From Zhengitettix transpicula (lineage: Eukaryota > Arthropoda > Insecta > Orthoptera > Tetrigidae), in NCBI GenBank assembly GCA_037074705.1, contig CM073591.1, positions 86,532,032 to 86,596,031 of the forward strand: a stretch of DNA of 64,000 nt. The letters run 5' to 3'. Positions within the stretch are counted from its first letter, which is position 1. Each line of letters opens with the position of its first letter. A model generated the notes under the pieces. The model searched no databases. It had not been told where the DNA came from and saw only the letters and a list, made by a program, of their open reading frames with translations. Below are positions 1 to 12,697 of the stretch, piece by piece. Both the position numbers and the translations under genes were made by a program.

Positions 1-3000
1 AACATTTAATTAAAACAGAGAAATGAAAAAATATCACGACAAAACTTTGTTAAATTACGAACAAGATATTCTCTTTATTACGGCTAGACCAATTTATTAA
101 ACTTTCAGACATTACAATCCTCTTTCTCAGAAAGTCTGGTCAGACTTTGCAGAATCGAAAAAAAATTAAATAAAGACTACATGATTGAATCCACATACTA
201 ATTGAAAAGTCCTCATTGAAACTCTGACTCAAATTGACGGCTTTTTGAGTCAATAAATAATTGCGAATGTTGTGGTTATTACAAGTGGTTCTTTCTCATT
301 TGCCCACAAATGTCTTACTTAAGAGGGCCTAATCTGAAATAAGCATGAATTGTTAAACCTTGTTTACGTTAGGACTATATCAAATGATCTTCTGTGTAAT
401 CTTAGATAATCCAAAATATTTGTTTGGTAGAAACTAGAATCCTCTTGATACCCTCTATGCAACTCTTGTTTTTACGACTGCCCATAGTTGGGAGAACGAA
501 GAGATTGTGGCGCTAAGCCCAGATTATTGCTGCATCGATACCACGCAAATACTAGGTAAGACTCCATTCAAAGCTCTTATATCCCTGCAACTTTCTTCAC
601 TCTATCTATACCGGGCCTCTATCGTTCCAGTCCAATACTATTACACCAGAACACAATTCGTCGGGGATTTCATGAGGACAATAGGCATTCCCCTTTAAAA
701 TAAAAGTTGAAGACTAAATACGAAAACAGTATTTCTTTACGGTTAATTATCAGTATTTGCAGTATATACATAGTTTAACAAAGTGTCAATATAAAATAAT
801 GAGTACAAAGCAAAAGGTCTTTCGAGGTTAAGAATGATATAATTAAAAAAATGAAATTTGTATTCTGAGATATGGTTGGTCAATAATTTCAGTTTACATT
901 TAATATAAACGATAATAGCCTGTGGAGAAATAAAAATAAAATTGCTATTGACGGAATATGTCATTATCAATTCTCTATTATACCAGTTGACTTACTTACA
1001 ATTTTTCAAATTTTAACAGTAGATTTCAAAAGCAGTGATCTGTTTACAAAGAAAATTCTTCCTCGTAAATTAATTTATTTGCCGTAGATAAATTGACCTT
1101 TGCGTATAATAATTAACTCCCAAAGCTACTTACTACCTTACAAAGATTTTCATTCTATAATTTACAGAGGTCATATTATTAAAAAATTGCAAGTCAACTT
1201 CAAGATAGTTCTCATATGTGTTAACCTAATATCATATCAGAATAGTGTGACTATTACTTTAGACTTTCATATACTTTACCTTACACAAACAAGTAGCCGA
1301 ATTATTCTCCGAGTACGCTACAAATGAGTCCTCTGATATTTCTAGACTCCTTGAGTTTCAGTCTTACATGTTAGCCCCACAATGAGTAATTTTGAGAAAA
1401 AACTAAATATAATATAAAATAAGGAATAAGTTGAATTATTTGTAATTAAGTAAATGTACTAATTTATCTATTATTAATGGCATTGTTCTAGTATATCTCA
1501 TCGCATAATTTATTATATTTTATATTAGCTACATTTATTGTTCTCATTTCAGTTTGAGGTACGTTATTCCAATTTTCTAATATCTTGAGCTATATTCATG
1601 TTTATGTAATATCCTGATTTGCTTCAATTTCCACTGCGACCATTTTTACTTCATTGTGGTAGGTATTACGTATTTATTTTCTTTCTTGTGGAGAATATCG
1701 CGCAATAAAAATTACTAAGTCCGATTCATAGCAGACAATATTCATTCTCGTAATCCTGGTACCTCTTACTACGCCGCAGCATTACCGATATTTGTGGAAC
1801 TGTTGGTCGACTGTCAACAATGTGTTAGAAATATCTCTGCTAAAAGTCGCATGAATGCAGCACGGAAAAGTTTAACGACTATTCACAGGCTCGAATTCTG
1901 AGGAATGGACATAATGACTTTAGTGTACTGTGATCATCTCCCAAATCTAAGCACTATGAAGAAGTTCGTAACTTAGGACTCCAATACTTTCCGAGATATA
2001 AAGATACGGACGGTTGTGTTGTTATCTCGTAAATTAGTGCACGGTCTGAGGTAGATAATATAAAAAAAGGCTGCCCTGAAATTCTGCGGTTACATATTTA
2101 ACAAATTATTATCCCTGATTATATGATATCAAAAAACATGATCATTACTCCGATAAAACATGCGTCAAATGTACAATTTTATATTCATACTAATACAACA
2201 TGTATTTAATGCGAGCATTAATATTTATTTTATTTGATTTAAATTATGAATATTATATATATATATATAATATGAAATTGTTTTATATTTTCATTATATT
2301 TACTGTTGCCCTTGAAAAAAGCAGATAGAATTTTAAATCTATAGCACCAAATATAATTTCAAACCGCACTTCCGCAAAAATTTAGGTAACCTATGAACAA
2401 TTCTTACTAAAAATGTATATTATAACCATTTAAAATTATGTATTCTCCGAAAGTAAACTTCCCAAGGCTGCAGTTTATATAACATATCATTTTCAGCCAA
2501 ACATGTGGTATCACTACTTTCCACTACGCTGTTTTTAAAATATGACGATAATTCCAATACAAGTAGTACACTCTACGTAGTATGATCCCAAATAGTTTCT
2601 CAATCGTAGCAAGTCATTACAGTGCATTGCAATGTAATGCTTTTGCCTGCGTTTGTTGAAATGTAAATGCCGTCAATCATAGACAAATATTTTGGAGATA
2701 TTTTTATGATTTTCCTCCATCTGCAACACGTATTTTAATGAGGAACGTCTGGCACGTTTTTCATCTGTACCGTATTATGTTCACATCTCCTGCTTTAGAC
2801 CTACGTATATCACATTCAAGAACTTAATATGTTCGATCTGGGTCCCTAAGACACTGACTCGTATTTCATAATTGGTTCATCACGATATTATTATGCGATT
2901 AATTAGCCCTTCGTAGGGTTAATCTCGATGAAGCGATTTGCAACCTTCCCCTACCGAAATAACTTGATCAGAAACTATCTAAGTTTTGCCTAAATTTAGT

Positions 3001-3080
3001 TTCAAATCTTCAGAAACATCGACGATGCTTTGCATTAAAACACTTCTCAAAAGACTCCCTTCCATCCTTAGCAGGCTTTC
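1..3080. other. Non-coding AT-rich DNA
   Basis: No gene, RNA or named repeat recognised. Short frames here lack splice sites or protein character. A short TA run lies at 2253-2273. Confidence 0.6.
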
Positions 3081-3164
3081 GACGCCTGCCTGCAGCGTTC
3101 TCCTGCGGCCATGCTGTGTAAATAACAATTAACCGCCCGGCGACCGTCATATCTCCTAATTAAC

Positions 3165-3296
3165 ATGGGCCGCGGAGGTCACCAGTTCTGTACCCCGAGG
3201 TGCTATAATTCCTGGGGCATAGTCCCTGGGGCGTGGAAGGACTTCACCCTGAATGAGAAAGTGAGCCACGCCTCTACCAATCATGGCCTTAACTGA
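3165..3296 (+). other. Short 43-codon reading frame in a GC-rich patch
   Basis: ATG at 3165 to TGA at 3296. The peptide begins MGRGGHQFCTPRCYNSWG with a C-x3-C pair and includes AWKDF. The patch 3080-3290 is clearly GC-richer than its flanks. The beginning recalls THAP-type DNA-binding domains only loosely. It could be a conserved exon, a small gene or a transposon relic. Confidence 0.2.
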
Positions 3297-3639
3297 TACT
3301 CGTTAATAGATAAGGAACAGATCACGCATTTCGTAATCTTTCCTCTTTCCTTTATTTAGATCTGTAACTTCCTCAATTTAAAATTACCAGAAAGATCCCT
3401 TTCTTCGACTCCAGCCCTATTTGCGTAATTGTTGTTATTTATATTAAATAATAAAAATACGAGCCTTTTAGTCAGAAAAAATCAAATTTTAAACATGGAA
3501 TAAATTAAAAATATATTGTAAAAATCACACCTTTTCGCACAAAAATACCACGGTTTAAAATCTAGTATATAAGTCAGTTAAATTATTTCATCACACGTAT
3601 CATAAAGACAACCTTGGCAAATCTGTTAAAATCCTTCTA

Positions 3640-4280
3640 AATTCTTACCCGTAACAATTTATTTACAAATATATCAAAATTAGATTTGTTAAAATACAGT
3701 AACAATAACAATTCACCAAATAATAAACCTAAGAACAAATTATTTATCTAATACCTTTTGATAAATATACAATATTAACTTATTGACTTGTTTAATTAAT
3801 TATGGCATTCGGATTATTTTGAATACTTCCAATAATTTAAATTTAGTTAGAAATATTAAGAAAAATTAACACTTTAGATAAACATAATATAATTTACAAA
3901 ATTAATTGTTCATATTGAAAGTATTTTTATAACGGGAAAACGAAACGATGCCTAAACGCTATAAACATAGAACATACAAATAATGTGAAATTTAACGTCC
4001 CAAAACGATTCAGTTGTGTCCAAACGTATTTATTTAAAAAATAATCATTTAGATTGGCACAACGTAAAGTTTTGAGATGAAGAATGTAAATATTATCCCA
4101 GATTTATGAGTGAAATGTTACATATTAAATCTAATGTTTCGACCATTAATGTTAAAAATGACACCAGTACCTTAAATGAAATTAATGATATTTTATTATT
4201 GAGACATGTTTCGTTATATAAAATTTGTATTTCCATTGTTAACTTAAATTTCAATAATTGTCGTAACAGCTCTGCCATTT
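3640..4280 (+). repeat. Dispersed repeat, member of a pair with 19150-19760
   Basis: Shared co-linear blocks with 19150-19760: TTTACAAATATATCAAAATT, TTAACTTATTGACTTGTTTA, ACAAAATTAATTGTTCA, CAGTTGTGTCCAAA, GAAGAATGTAAATATT. AT-rich and non-coding. A hammerhead-like terminal block follows at 4355-4385. Confidence 0.6.
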
Positions 4281-4344
4281 CGGCCCCAACGAGTGGGCAA
4301 TTAGCATATTATAAATTTTTGACAAATTAAAATTTTTTATAATT

Positions 4345-4390
4345 GTAATGTCTATACACCTCAATAGGGACGAAACGTCGTGTTTGAAAT
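4345..4390 (+). ncRNA. Degenerate hammerhead-like motif
   Basis: TATACACCTCAATAGGGAC then GAAACGTCGTGTTT. GAAAC-GTCGTG matches the right half of the motif at 4778 and 54857; the left half (CTCAATA) has lost CTGATGA. Confidence 0.3.
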
Positions 4391-4771
4391 TGGAACATGA
4401 CTTTTCTGAATAAAAGGTTGTTATTTTTATTATTTAATTTAAATATGAAGTCAAATAGTTATAATTGCTGCTATTTATAATTAAGAGAATAATACCACTA
4501 TATATATACATATATATATATATTTTGCGTCTAGAATATTCAAATACATATAATAAGTTCATATAGAAGGCGAACACTACGTGTCTATATGTTAAAAGGT
4601 CTCGAAAATTGGCGACCCATTATAAATTATTATTTAACATTAATACTTTATCTGGCATATAAAAACAAAACAAATATATATAATAATTTGTTTGGAAGTC
4701 AAATTCAACAAGAAGAAATTGTTATTCCAATAATTAATTACTAATGTGGCATCTTTTCCAAATATTATTAT

Positions 4772-4815
4772 ATACACCTGATGAAGTCCGAAATAAGGGG
4801 AAAAACGTAGTGTTT
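4772..4815 (+). ncRNA. Hammerhead-like motif
   Basis: TATACACCTGATGAAGTCC followed by GGGGAAAAACGTAGTG. CTGATGA at 4778-4784 is exact; stem II would be weak. Ends a repeat, as at 4345 and 54857. Confidence 0.4.
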
Positions 4816-5169
4816 TTCTATTTGTATTAACTCCAATGTTAATGTAAATATTTAATATTAAACTTGATGATGTCATTATAATACAAGGACCTGAGGCCAG
4901 AGGCCCTATTCAGCTAATATTGAACTTGTTCGAACTTACTGGTCACTATATTTATTTTTTTCTTCTCCATCTTCTGCTTAGTAATCCGTTCTGAGACCGC
5001 ATTTGAAGAAAGTTATCTATGGAGAACCTTTTTCTTATTCCTGGGGAAATATTACCCACAGTGGTTTCCTGTGTTTTCCGCCGTTACGACAATGAGAGCG
5101 ATTGATATCATTGTAGTACTCAACCATTCGATCGTGGATTTTATGGTTATGATTGTAATTAAATAGACG

Positions 5170-5240
5170 CACACGCATGTCATCACGGATCTCTGTGATG
5201 CTAGGCAATGATGCTGACCGCTGCACCACATAATAATTTA
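5170..5240 (-). repeat. tRNA-derived SINE head fragment
   Basis: Minus strand GTGGTGCAGCGGTCAGC (5229-5213) is an A-box-like tRNA head, followed by ATCACAGAGATCCGTGATG. The same arrangement is seen at 23905-23985. Confidence 0.45.
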
Positions 5241-5882
5241 CGATCAGAGCGTAATAAAAATACAATCTTGACCCCAAAAAATCCATTCATAAAATTGTAG
5301 CCTGTAGATGACTATTGAAGTTGATAGCTGCGTCGTAACCAGGTGGCAGACAACCATGAGGGATTTTATCATTCAGAATTATTAAAATAAAAAGCTTTAC
5401 AGAAAACTAAGTTTAGGACATAAAGTTTTTGTACAGCATGTAATTGTCAAACAATAGTACCGCCACCTTATTTTTCAGTTATCTCAAATGTTCGTAATTT
5501 TATTAATTTATTTGTGTAATACATAATAGTATACATTATATGGTGCACTACATACTATTAACCAAATTATAGTTTTTGTTAAATCTAAGAAATATTGTCA
5601 TTTTACTTTACCTTTTCTTCATTGCTCCATGTAATTTCATACTAGAAACTATGGCTTAGGGAAGCGGAACAGTTCTTGGTGAAATATTACTTTCAATTGT
5701 TATAACGGTAAATTATACTCGTATTTTACTTGGCTAAGTGATGAAAGCATCTTCATATTGGTTTATCCTTTAGTGTTACGCATACCGCGTAAATCTTAAC
5801 GCTAAATTTATATGTTATTTCTTGGTATAAAAAAAATCCTTCCTGCATTAGACTTTCGCTCCACTTATGCGATGAAATTTTT

Positions 5883-6069
5883 TTAATTACTGAAGAAAAA
5901 AGGATTTATTTCGATATATTAATAAATTCCATCATTGCCCCGCCTGCTTAAGACCACGTATGCTAAATTCTGAGCTTATGTGTCCTGCAGGGAAGCTGGC
6001 TCAACCCGGGGCTGCTGTATTATCCTTGTCATAAGGCGGTTTAATCGGTCCGTGACGTCACGTTAAAGA
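5883..6069. repeat. Left member of a ~190-bp direct duplication
   Basis: Matches 6183-6373 over its full length with scattered substitutions. Shared blocks: CGCCTGCTTAAGACCACGTA, ATGTGTCCTGCAGG, AAGCTGGCTCAAC and GTGACGTCACGTTAAAGA at the end. Confidence 0.85.
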
Positions 6070-6182
6070 AACCGCCATTTGTATATCTGACTCCATGTGA
6101 CACGTGGCATACAAAATGGATGCCTGGAATTTTTTAAATATGTGAATATGAATGAAAACTATTATTTCTTGTAAGTACACAT

Positions 6183-6373
6183 TTAATTACTGAATAAAAA
6201 AAGGATTTCTTATTACGATATAGTAATAAATTCAATCATTGCTCCGCCTGCTTAAGACCACGTATGCTAAATTCTAAGCTGATGTGTCCTGCAGGTAAGC
6301 TGGCTCAACACGGGGCTGCTGTTTTACCCTTGTTATAAGGAAGTTTAATCGCTCTGTGACGTCACGTTAAAGA
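6183..6373. repeat. Right member of a ~190-bp direct duplication
   Basis: Copy of 5883-6069 spaced by about 300 bp. It ends at the same GTGACGTCACGTTAAAGA and runs straight into a TA microsatellite. Confidence 0.85.

Positions 6374-6426
<53 letters not shown>
6374..6426. repeat. (TA)n microsatellite
   Basis: About 50 bp of uninterrupted TA. Confidence 0.95.
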
Positions 6427-6429
<3 letters not shown>

Positions 6430-6431
<2 letters not shown>

Positions 6432-8230
6432 ACTCACTGGCGCGTTTGCCTCGTGTCTGTCCTCAAGCCGAATGCGAATATACTTGGGAAAGATAAATCA
6501 ATACGTTCTCTCGGTGTTAGCGGACGTTGAGGGCGTTTGATGTTTATTCAATCTTCATTTGTTCCAGGTCTCATGTTATCCCAGCTTCTACAATTAAGTA
6601 TCCACATTCCTTCCGTCAAACATTAGTAGTTGTTCGTTTCAAACGTTAATAAAAGCCGCCCATCGCAGAATTTGTTCACTTTACGCGCCATTGAGCTGCC
6701 TGCGATTGTATTTAAGCTCTGTAGTACTGAAATGTTTGATGGAATTTTTATTCATATACCTTTATGATAAAGCAGGTTTGAATTTTCCTTTTGAGTAAGT
6801 TCGTCTGCATTTAGATATTTTCCAATTATAAAAGTATGTTTACTTTAAAAATTGTTTATTTTATACTCCTTCTTTTCATTATGAACGTTGATAATAATTT
6901 TCAATCAGACGTAATTTTTTTTCATTTAAACGTTGATAATACCACATATTTTTTTATTTTTCTAGTCTATTTCGGAACCAGGATTTTAAGATTTTTGTCT
7001 ATTAATCAGCTCCGAAATAGAATGGAAAAATTTATTATATTGTCAACGTATATCTCATCTTCTTTACTTCTCTGTAAAAAAAAAGCAAAGTTATTTTGAA
7101 ATTTATATATATAAACTATATTATTTTGATGAAGTCGTTTTTATTAAACATGAATTTTATTAAGTTTTGGGATATTCGAAAATTATTAGTGCTATCATAT
7201 TGCTTAATAAATTGATTAATAAATAAATTGAATATAAATTCATGTACGTAGTAAGAGATAACGATTTCTCTCAATACAACAATAGTTCTATTGGATACCA
7301 GTCTGCTAGACACAGCAAGCACATTCCTCCATTATTCCGATAATCTCTGCCGTTTTGCTGTTTTTCCCCTAATGTTTTCATACACTTCATTTACGATAAA
7401 GTTATAATTATTACTGGTTAGCTTGTGTTTAAGATTCTACAAATAATAAAGTTTACACAAATGAATGTTTTCTCCAAGTACTTCATAATTGTTACCCACG
7501 ATTTTCTACCATCATAACATTATATAATTACATCTTTCGCCAGAATATTTATTTGAACTCGCAGTACTAGACTTTAATTTGTAACTTATAAATTATTTCA
7601 ACCGTTTTGTTGTTATTATACTGTCTTACACAGTCACAAATTACATCTGTTCAATGTATCCGCAGATTCTATCAAAAAAGCATGCTTTAATGACGTAGAA
7701 TGATTAATTAGAAAAAATAAATGTTTTTTAGCAGCGCAAAGTCATCTTTCACTCCTTTTTATCATATTATACAGCATAATGTATACACAGCGTATCATTT
7801 AAGTAGTTTGTGTTTGTGATTTACTATCACAGGTTTATATATAATTTATATTCCACAACAGGTATTTCTGGGGTTATAAATATTCCCCCCGTTCCAATAT
7901 GAAATTAGTCCCGCTTTGAATGAACTTCAATTATTTATTATCATAAGTTTTATAAATTATGTATAGGGAACATTGTTATATAATATGATAATTTTAAAAT
8001 TATTCCAGCTTGCTTAGTATTATAGCCACACTATTTTTAATTATTTTTCGTATATTAAGTCTGTGCGTAGTATGGAGGTAAGGATATACACACATTCCCG
8101 AATATATGTCAAATCGTTTGAACATTAACTTTGACTTACGTAAGCTGTCGGCAATTTATCACTTCCTCAAACAATGCTGAACCTCCAATAGCAATTTGCT
8201 AATGTTTTCCCAGTCCATCACACTCACCTT
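6430..8230. other. Non-coding AT-rich DNA
   Basis: Nothing supported. The frame at 6836-7099 is low-complexity Phe/Leu/Asn. Confidence 0.55.
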
Positions 8231-8439
8231 CCAGAATTGTGAAAAGACTACGCGCACAACCTGTCGAATCTCCCTTAAACTCCATCAAAGACTTGGATTT
8301 ACAGCCACACCTACTCCCTGTTTATAAAATATATCAAGGGCTGCAGTGCAGCGTCGCACCTTCCTCGCCACCATACATCACTCCTCCATCCTCCTCTATC
8401 CCCTCCCCCCACCCGGCACGCACACCACTTCACACTTAC

Positions 8440-8653
8440 CGAGATGAAAAATCCCTCTCCTCCTCAGCAGCTCTAGCACTTCAGTGACGTCATGGGTTGC
8501 CATCCGTCTTCTGGCGACTGTCGATGTACCGGTGCGAGGGTACGAAATTTCACACCCGACAAACTGCTTGCTCATCTGGCAACGATCGAGGCGAATAGAG
8601 TCCTGAAGCAGTTGTTGCCGACTTTCTTTGATTTGTACCACATCTATCACCAT
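8440..8653 (-). CDS. Possible first coding exon of an unidentified minus-strand gene
   Basis: From ATG at 8653 the minus strand stays open for 71 codons and ends at a good donor, CTCG|GTAAGT (exon end 8440, phase 1). A TGA lies in frame just upstream of the ATG (before 8668), as expected for a true first exon. The peptide starts MVIDVVQIKESRQQLLQDS and later has MATHDVTEVLELLRRRGIF. I do not recognise it. The region is GC-richer than its surroundings, contains TGACGTCA at 8484-8491, and is followed by a C-rich run that would be intron. No partner exon was found in the 8.4 kb to the left. Confidence 0.3.
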
Positions 8654-8699
8654 GTCTTCCTTATACACTCATTCCTCTCACTATCCTCTTAGATTTTAT

Positions 8700-10630
8700 T
8701 AGTCCCTCAGCCATATAAGGTGTTTAATACATGACAGGTCCTCAGTCATTTCAACTACAGAAAATTCTTTTAAACCTTTCTCATTTTCCACCTGATCACA
8801 CGATGTTATTTTTTACGAACCATCTAAGGCGCTCCTTTCTCTGTTCCGTGTGACACTAAAATGTTTTAAATGTCGAATAATTACTTTTTACATCATACAT
8901 AAAAAATCAAATTATATATTTGAGTTATTAATCAGTTTATTCGCCGTATGAGTAGGTGAAGAAGGACGTATTTGAACTCTAAAATATTTCATTGCTTCAT
9001 ACTGAAACTAATTACCAGTTTCTTTTACAGAGTCAGTACTGTCTCGCAATCTCTATTTTACGGTCCCCTGTATTGTCAATCACTTTTTATCCCTCGTGCA
9101 GTCCATTTACCCAATATGATCTTTAATTTTCGACTCTGTATTATGATGCTTCTCGAAAATTCCAAACTAACCCCGATAATTATTTTCTTAAGCCCCGTAA
9201 TACCAATTACCAAACTATCATTCGTTAAAAATTTTAAAATATTTCTAATAAGAAATGCATATTACTCCATTCCAAAATTTATAAACTGTATGGTCATCAA
9301 ATTAATGAAAAATTTAATTGGTAAATTTAATGGAGGGAAGCACGGCACCGAGACGAGACTTTGGAATATCCAGCCATAAACTTTGCACCTCCATTCCGTG
9401 GGAATGCGAGACGAACGTGCGATAGGACTCTGGTGGCAGATTAACAGAGTCCGTGGGAAAGTTGGAAGAGAAGGGCAACTACCCCACAAGATTTCCGAAG
9501 GTCAGCTCCCTCCACGACCGAAACCTAGCCTCCGCAGAAGTGTGAAATAATAAGCGATTGATGGAGAACGATAAGGTGACTATTTCTACCCCTTGGGTGG
9601 GAAAGAAAAAGTCTAGCTGTAAAGACATATTTAAGTAAGATCTTAGAGAGGACAGTTCGATGTAGTATGTGGAACAGGAAAGTTAAAACGTAGAATCGAA
9701 GTTCGACGTAGCATCAAAGTTAAAATTAGCGTCTCGAAGAGGAGAGAAATGCATTTTTCTCCACGATAATCTGAGAAAACTCGCAAATAACAACTGGAGT
9801 TCATTGTCCGGACCGTTGAAACCAGGATTGCGTGATTTTTTGTAAATTTAATAACTTTTAGTCTCGTGTAAATGCCATGAACAAAGTAAATACGCCTGGT
9901 TATAATAAATGTTTGTAAATTACCTGAGAAAAGTGAATCTCATGATTATAATAAATATTATTTAGTTTAAAAAATTGTGTGTTAAAATTTCAATAACCCC
10001 CTTTTATATTACAAATACTTCCGGTAACGACGTCATCAATATTAGCAAACCCTTAAAAGCAGAAAACATTAACAGCTAAGGTTCATTGTGACAAACATTT
10101 AAATTTCAATAGAAACTTGGGTCATAATGTTAAAGTCTACTACTTTCTAAAGCTTATTTCTTCGTACATTCTAAAACAAATTTCGGTTCCGGCTTAAACG
10201 TTCCTAATATCATTAAATTCACACATCCTGAAGCAAATTACAGTTTAGGTGTAAACGTCCTTAATAGTATTAACGATTATTGTAATCGTGTGGGAGAGAT
10301 AGTGATTTCCCACCAGGACTATTGGATACCAATTGAATGCATAATATCCTCCCTTCTGCCTCATCCTGCCAGAATCCCAATTTGCTCTGGCATTCCCGAG
10401 TTGCTCATTTCTAAACATTGCATTGTATGTACGTGTTCAAGAGGACGAGATCACACTTCAAATTCTTTCAGTATATTATGTAGACTGCGTTTAGAAAACA
10501 AGCCATAAACAGTATAAGCAGACACGTGCAATACTACAATTTTGTATAAATATCGTGTGGTAGTATATAATTTTTTTTACATTCGTAATTGGAATAACTA
10601 ACTTATCATTATCACAAATCATATTAAACA
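8700..10630. other. Unassigned intergenic DNA
   Basis: Mostly AT-rich. The patch 9330-9600 is GC-richer without a convincing frame. A weak two-unit repeat of ~57-bp period lies at 10165-10272. Confidence 0.5.
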
Positions 10631-10634
10631 ATAT

Positions 10635-12697
10635 TTAACTTCCCAAATAACGCACGGACTCTCACAACGGAAATAATTTTAATAAGAAAGACAGCTTTCC
10701 CGGTGTAAATTATTAACTAATTTTTGAAAACAGAAAATCTCGATCCCACAATATCTCGATGAAATAGAGGTCTTACAAATATAATAATAAATTTAAGAGA
10801 GTAGAAATTGTAATATTTTTATGTGAATTTTTGATATACTGCTAGCACCCAACAGTGTTAAATAAAATACTCATCTAAATATTCAAAGTCTATTTGAGAA
10901 ATAATTTTGTTTTAAAAAATATTTGTGTGTGACAATTTTTAAATGCTTGAGTATTTTAAACCTTGATTTTTGTGATTCCATATTTCACGGTAAATCAGCT
11001 GATGTGTGCGACGCAAAAGTGTCCAAGTGACGTCAAAGAGGTGAAACAGCTGACGCCGAACTTAAACTTTAACATTGAATTTCTCCCTTATTTATTCCAC
11101 ATAAATAATTTTAAAAGTAACATTTAATTTATGACACAATATTATGTGTAAATTGATCATAGGTATATTATAGAAACGGATATTAATCAAGAAGAAGACT
11201 CTGAAATAGAAATAATGAAAGGAAAATGTTAGTATTGAAGTATAAAGCATATGAAGGGTCTGACTCAGATCATAAACAAAACTTTTGTTGAGAACCATGT
11301 TGCAAATGTAAGTGAGATTAAGTTAGTATAGTATAATTAATAAGTTGGAACTATTGATATGAAGGGCATAATTGAGATTTGTCAAGAAAAGAATGTTGCA
11401 TAAGAAGTGAGTTGGCAGACTTGTTATCTCATTTATGTAGAAGACACAAATACTGAAAATAGAGATTATGCCCATGAAATTGGGATCGAAGAGTAAAACT
11501 GCTTTGTCTTTATATACAAAAGAAACTAAACGTAAAATTTATTGGAATAATTTAATAGAATAAAAGGAAAAGAGAGAAAACTAAACAAACAAAATATTTA
11601 ACGAGATGATAATAGAATTAAATATTAAAATAAGTAATGAATAAGAGAATTGAAGAGGGTATTATGGTTATATTAAGAAATTATAGAAACAAAAAATAAA
11701 TTTTATAAAAATAGTATACAATATCAGTGATCATTGAGATCCAAATTCCAGTTACTTTCTTATATTCATTTATTGGTGCTACTATAGAATGCCTTGAAAA
11801 TATATAAAATAAATTGGACTGTAATAAATAAGACTGCTTTGTTTACAGAATAATAAACACATACACAGGTAAATGTTCATATTGCTGAGACATATAATTC
11901 ATTCTTAAAAAAGAATATTTTTAATTTTAAATTAAAATAATTTTAAGGATTATAAGATTAATTCAAGAACGAATGAAATTATTTCATTCAATCTAAACTA
12001 TATAAAAGTTATTTAATAGATTAGGATAGCGGAGATCCTGGGTTCAATTCCGGATTCTGTCAATATTTTTCTATCCTAATCTGTGAAATTATAAATTTAA
12101 AATGTTTAATTTACGTCTTCGTTCGGCCATTTCGTAATGTCGTAAACGTTTTTAACTGATAAAATTTCGACGGACTGTGTATATGCCTTGAAGTTCTATA
12201 TCTTATAAATAAAAATGAGTGTAGGTATGTATGTATGTATGTATGTATGTTTATTTGTTCCGCATACAAATATACACCCGTGAAGTAAATTTAACCAAAT
12301 TTCGTACACGTGATATTTGCGACCAGGAAACGAACACTGTTGGGGTGGGACACGTCTACAACCCCCAGGTGGAAAATTTCATACATGCTATAACGTCCGA
12401 TATTAGAGCGTCAAGGACACATGTTTTCCCATGTCGCGTAGTAAATGTCAGGCGATCCTCAACGGCCAATTAGGTCGCAGAATGTCCGACACTATATATA
12501 CCTCGCACACGTCACGCAGCGCCACACAGGCTGAAGACACCGGTAGAGAACAACGACCAGCATAAACGTCAGCATCGAGAAATATGTACCTGGTGCGTAA
12601 CCGTGAAAAAAGTAGTTAATAATTTACACCGGGAAAGCTGTCTTTCTTATTAAAATTATTTCCGTTGTGAGAGTCTGTGCGTTATTTGGGAAGTTAA
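10635..12697. mobile_element. TTAA-bounded element with 87-bp terminal inverted repeats
   Basis: The arms 10633-10719 and 12613-12699 are reverse complements with one mismatch that I can see. Both outer ends read TTAA then CTTCCCAAATAACGCAC. The interior, about 1.9 kb, has no coding region. TTAA at both ends recalls piggyBac-type target sites, but the terminal CTTCCC is not a known piggyBac end. The interior includes an old SINE tail and the start of a Helitron-like unit, so it could also be two copies of a short repeat in opposite orientation. Confidence 0.6.
12018..12082 (+). repeat. tRNA-derived SINE tail within a perfect 12-bp inverted repeat
   Basis: AGATTAGGATAG at 12018-12029 and its reverse complement at 12071-12082 enclose GAGATCCTGGGTTCAATTCC, a Pol III B-box-like block. 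The block and the following TCAATATTTTTCTATCC match the SINE tail at 63714-63760 (GAGGTCCTGGGTTTGATTCC then TCATCATTTTTCTTTCC). Confidence 0.55.

Noticed and set aside
8239..8487. Plus-strand 82-codon frame in the C-rich region
   Set aside because: Pro/Ser low complexity, opposite the better minus-strand exon candidate.
8972..9379. 135-codon Ile/Phe/Leu-rich frame
   Set aside because: Composition follows AT-rich DNA; no motif or signal supports a protein.
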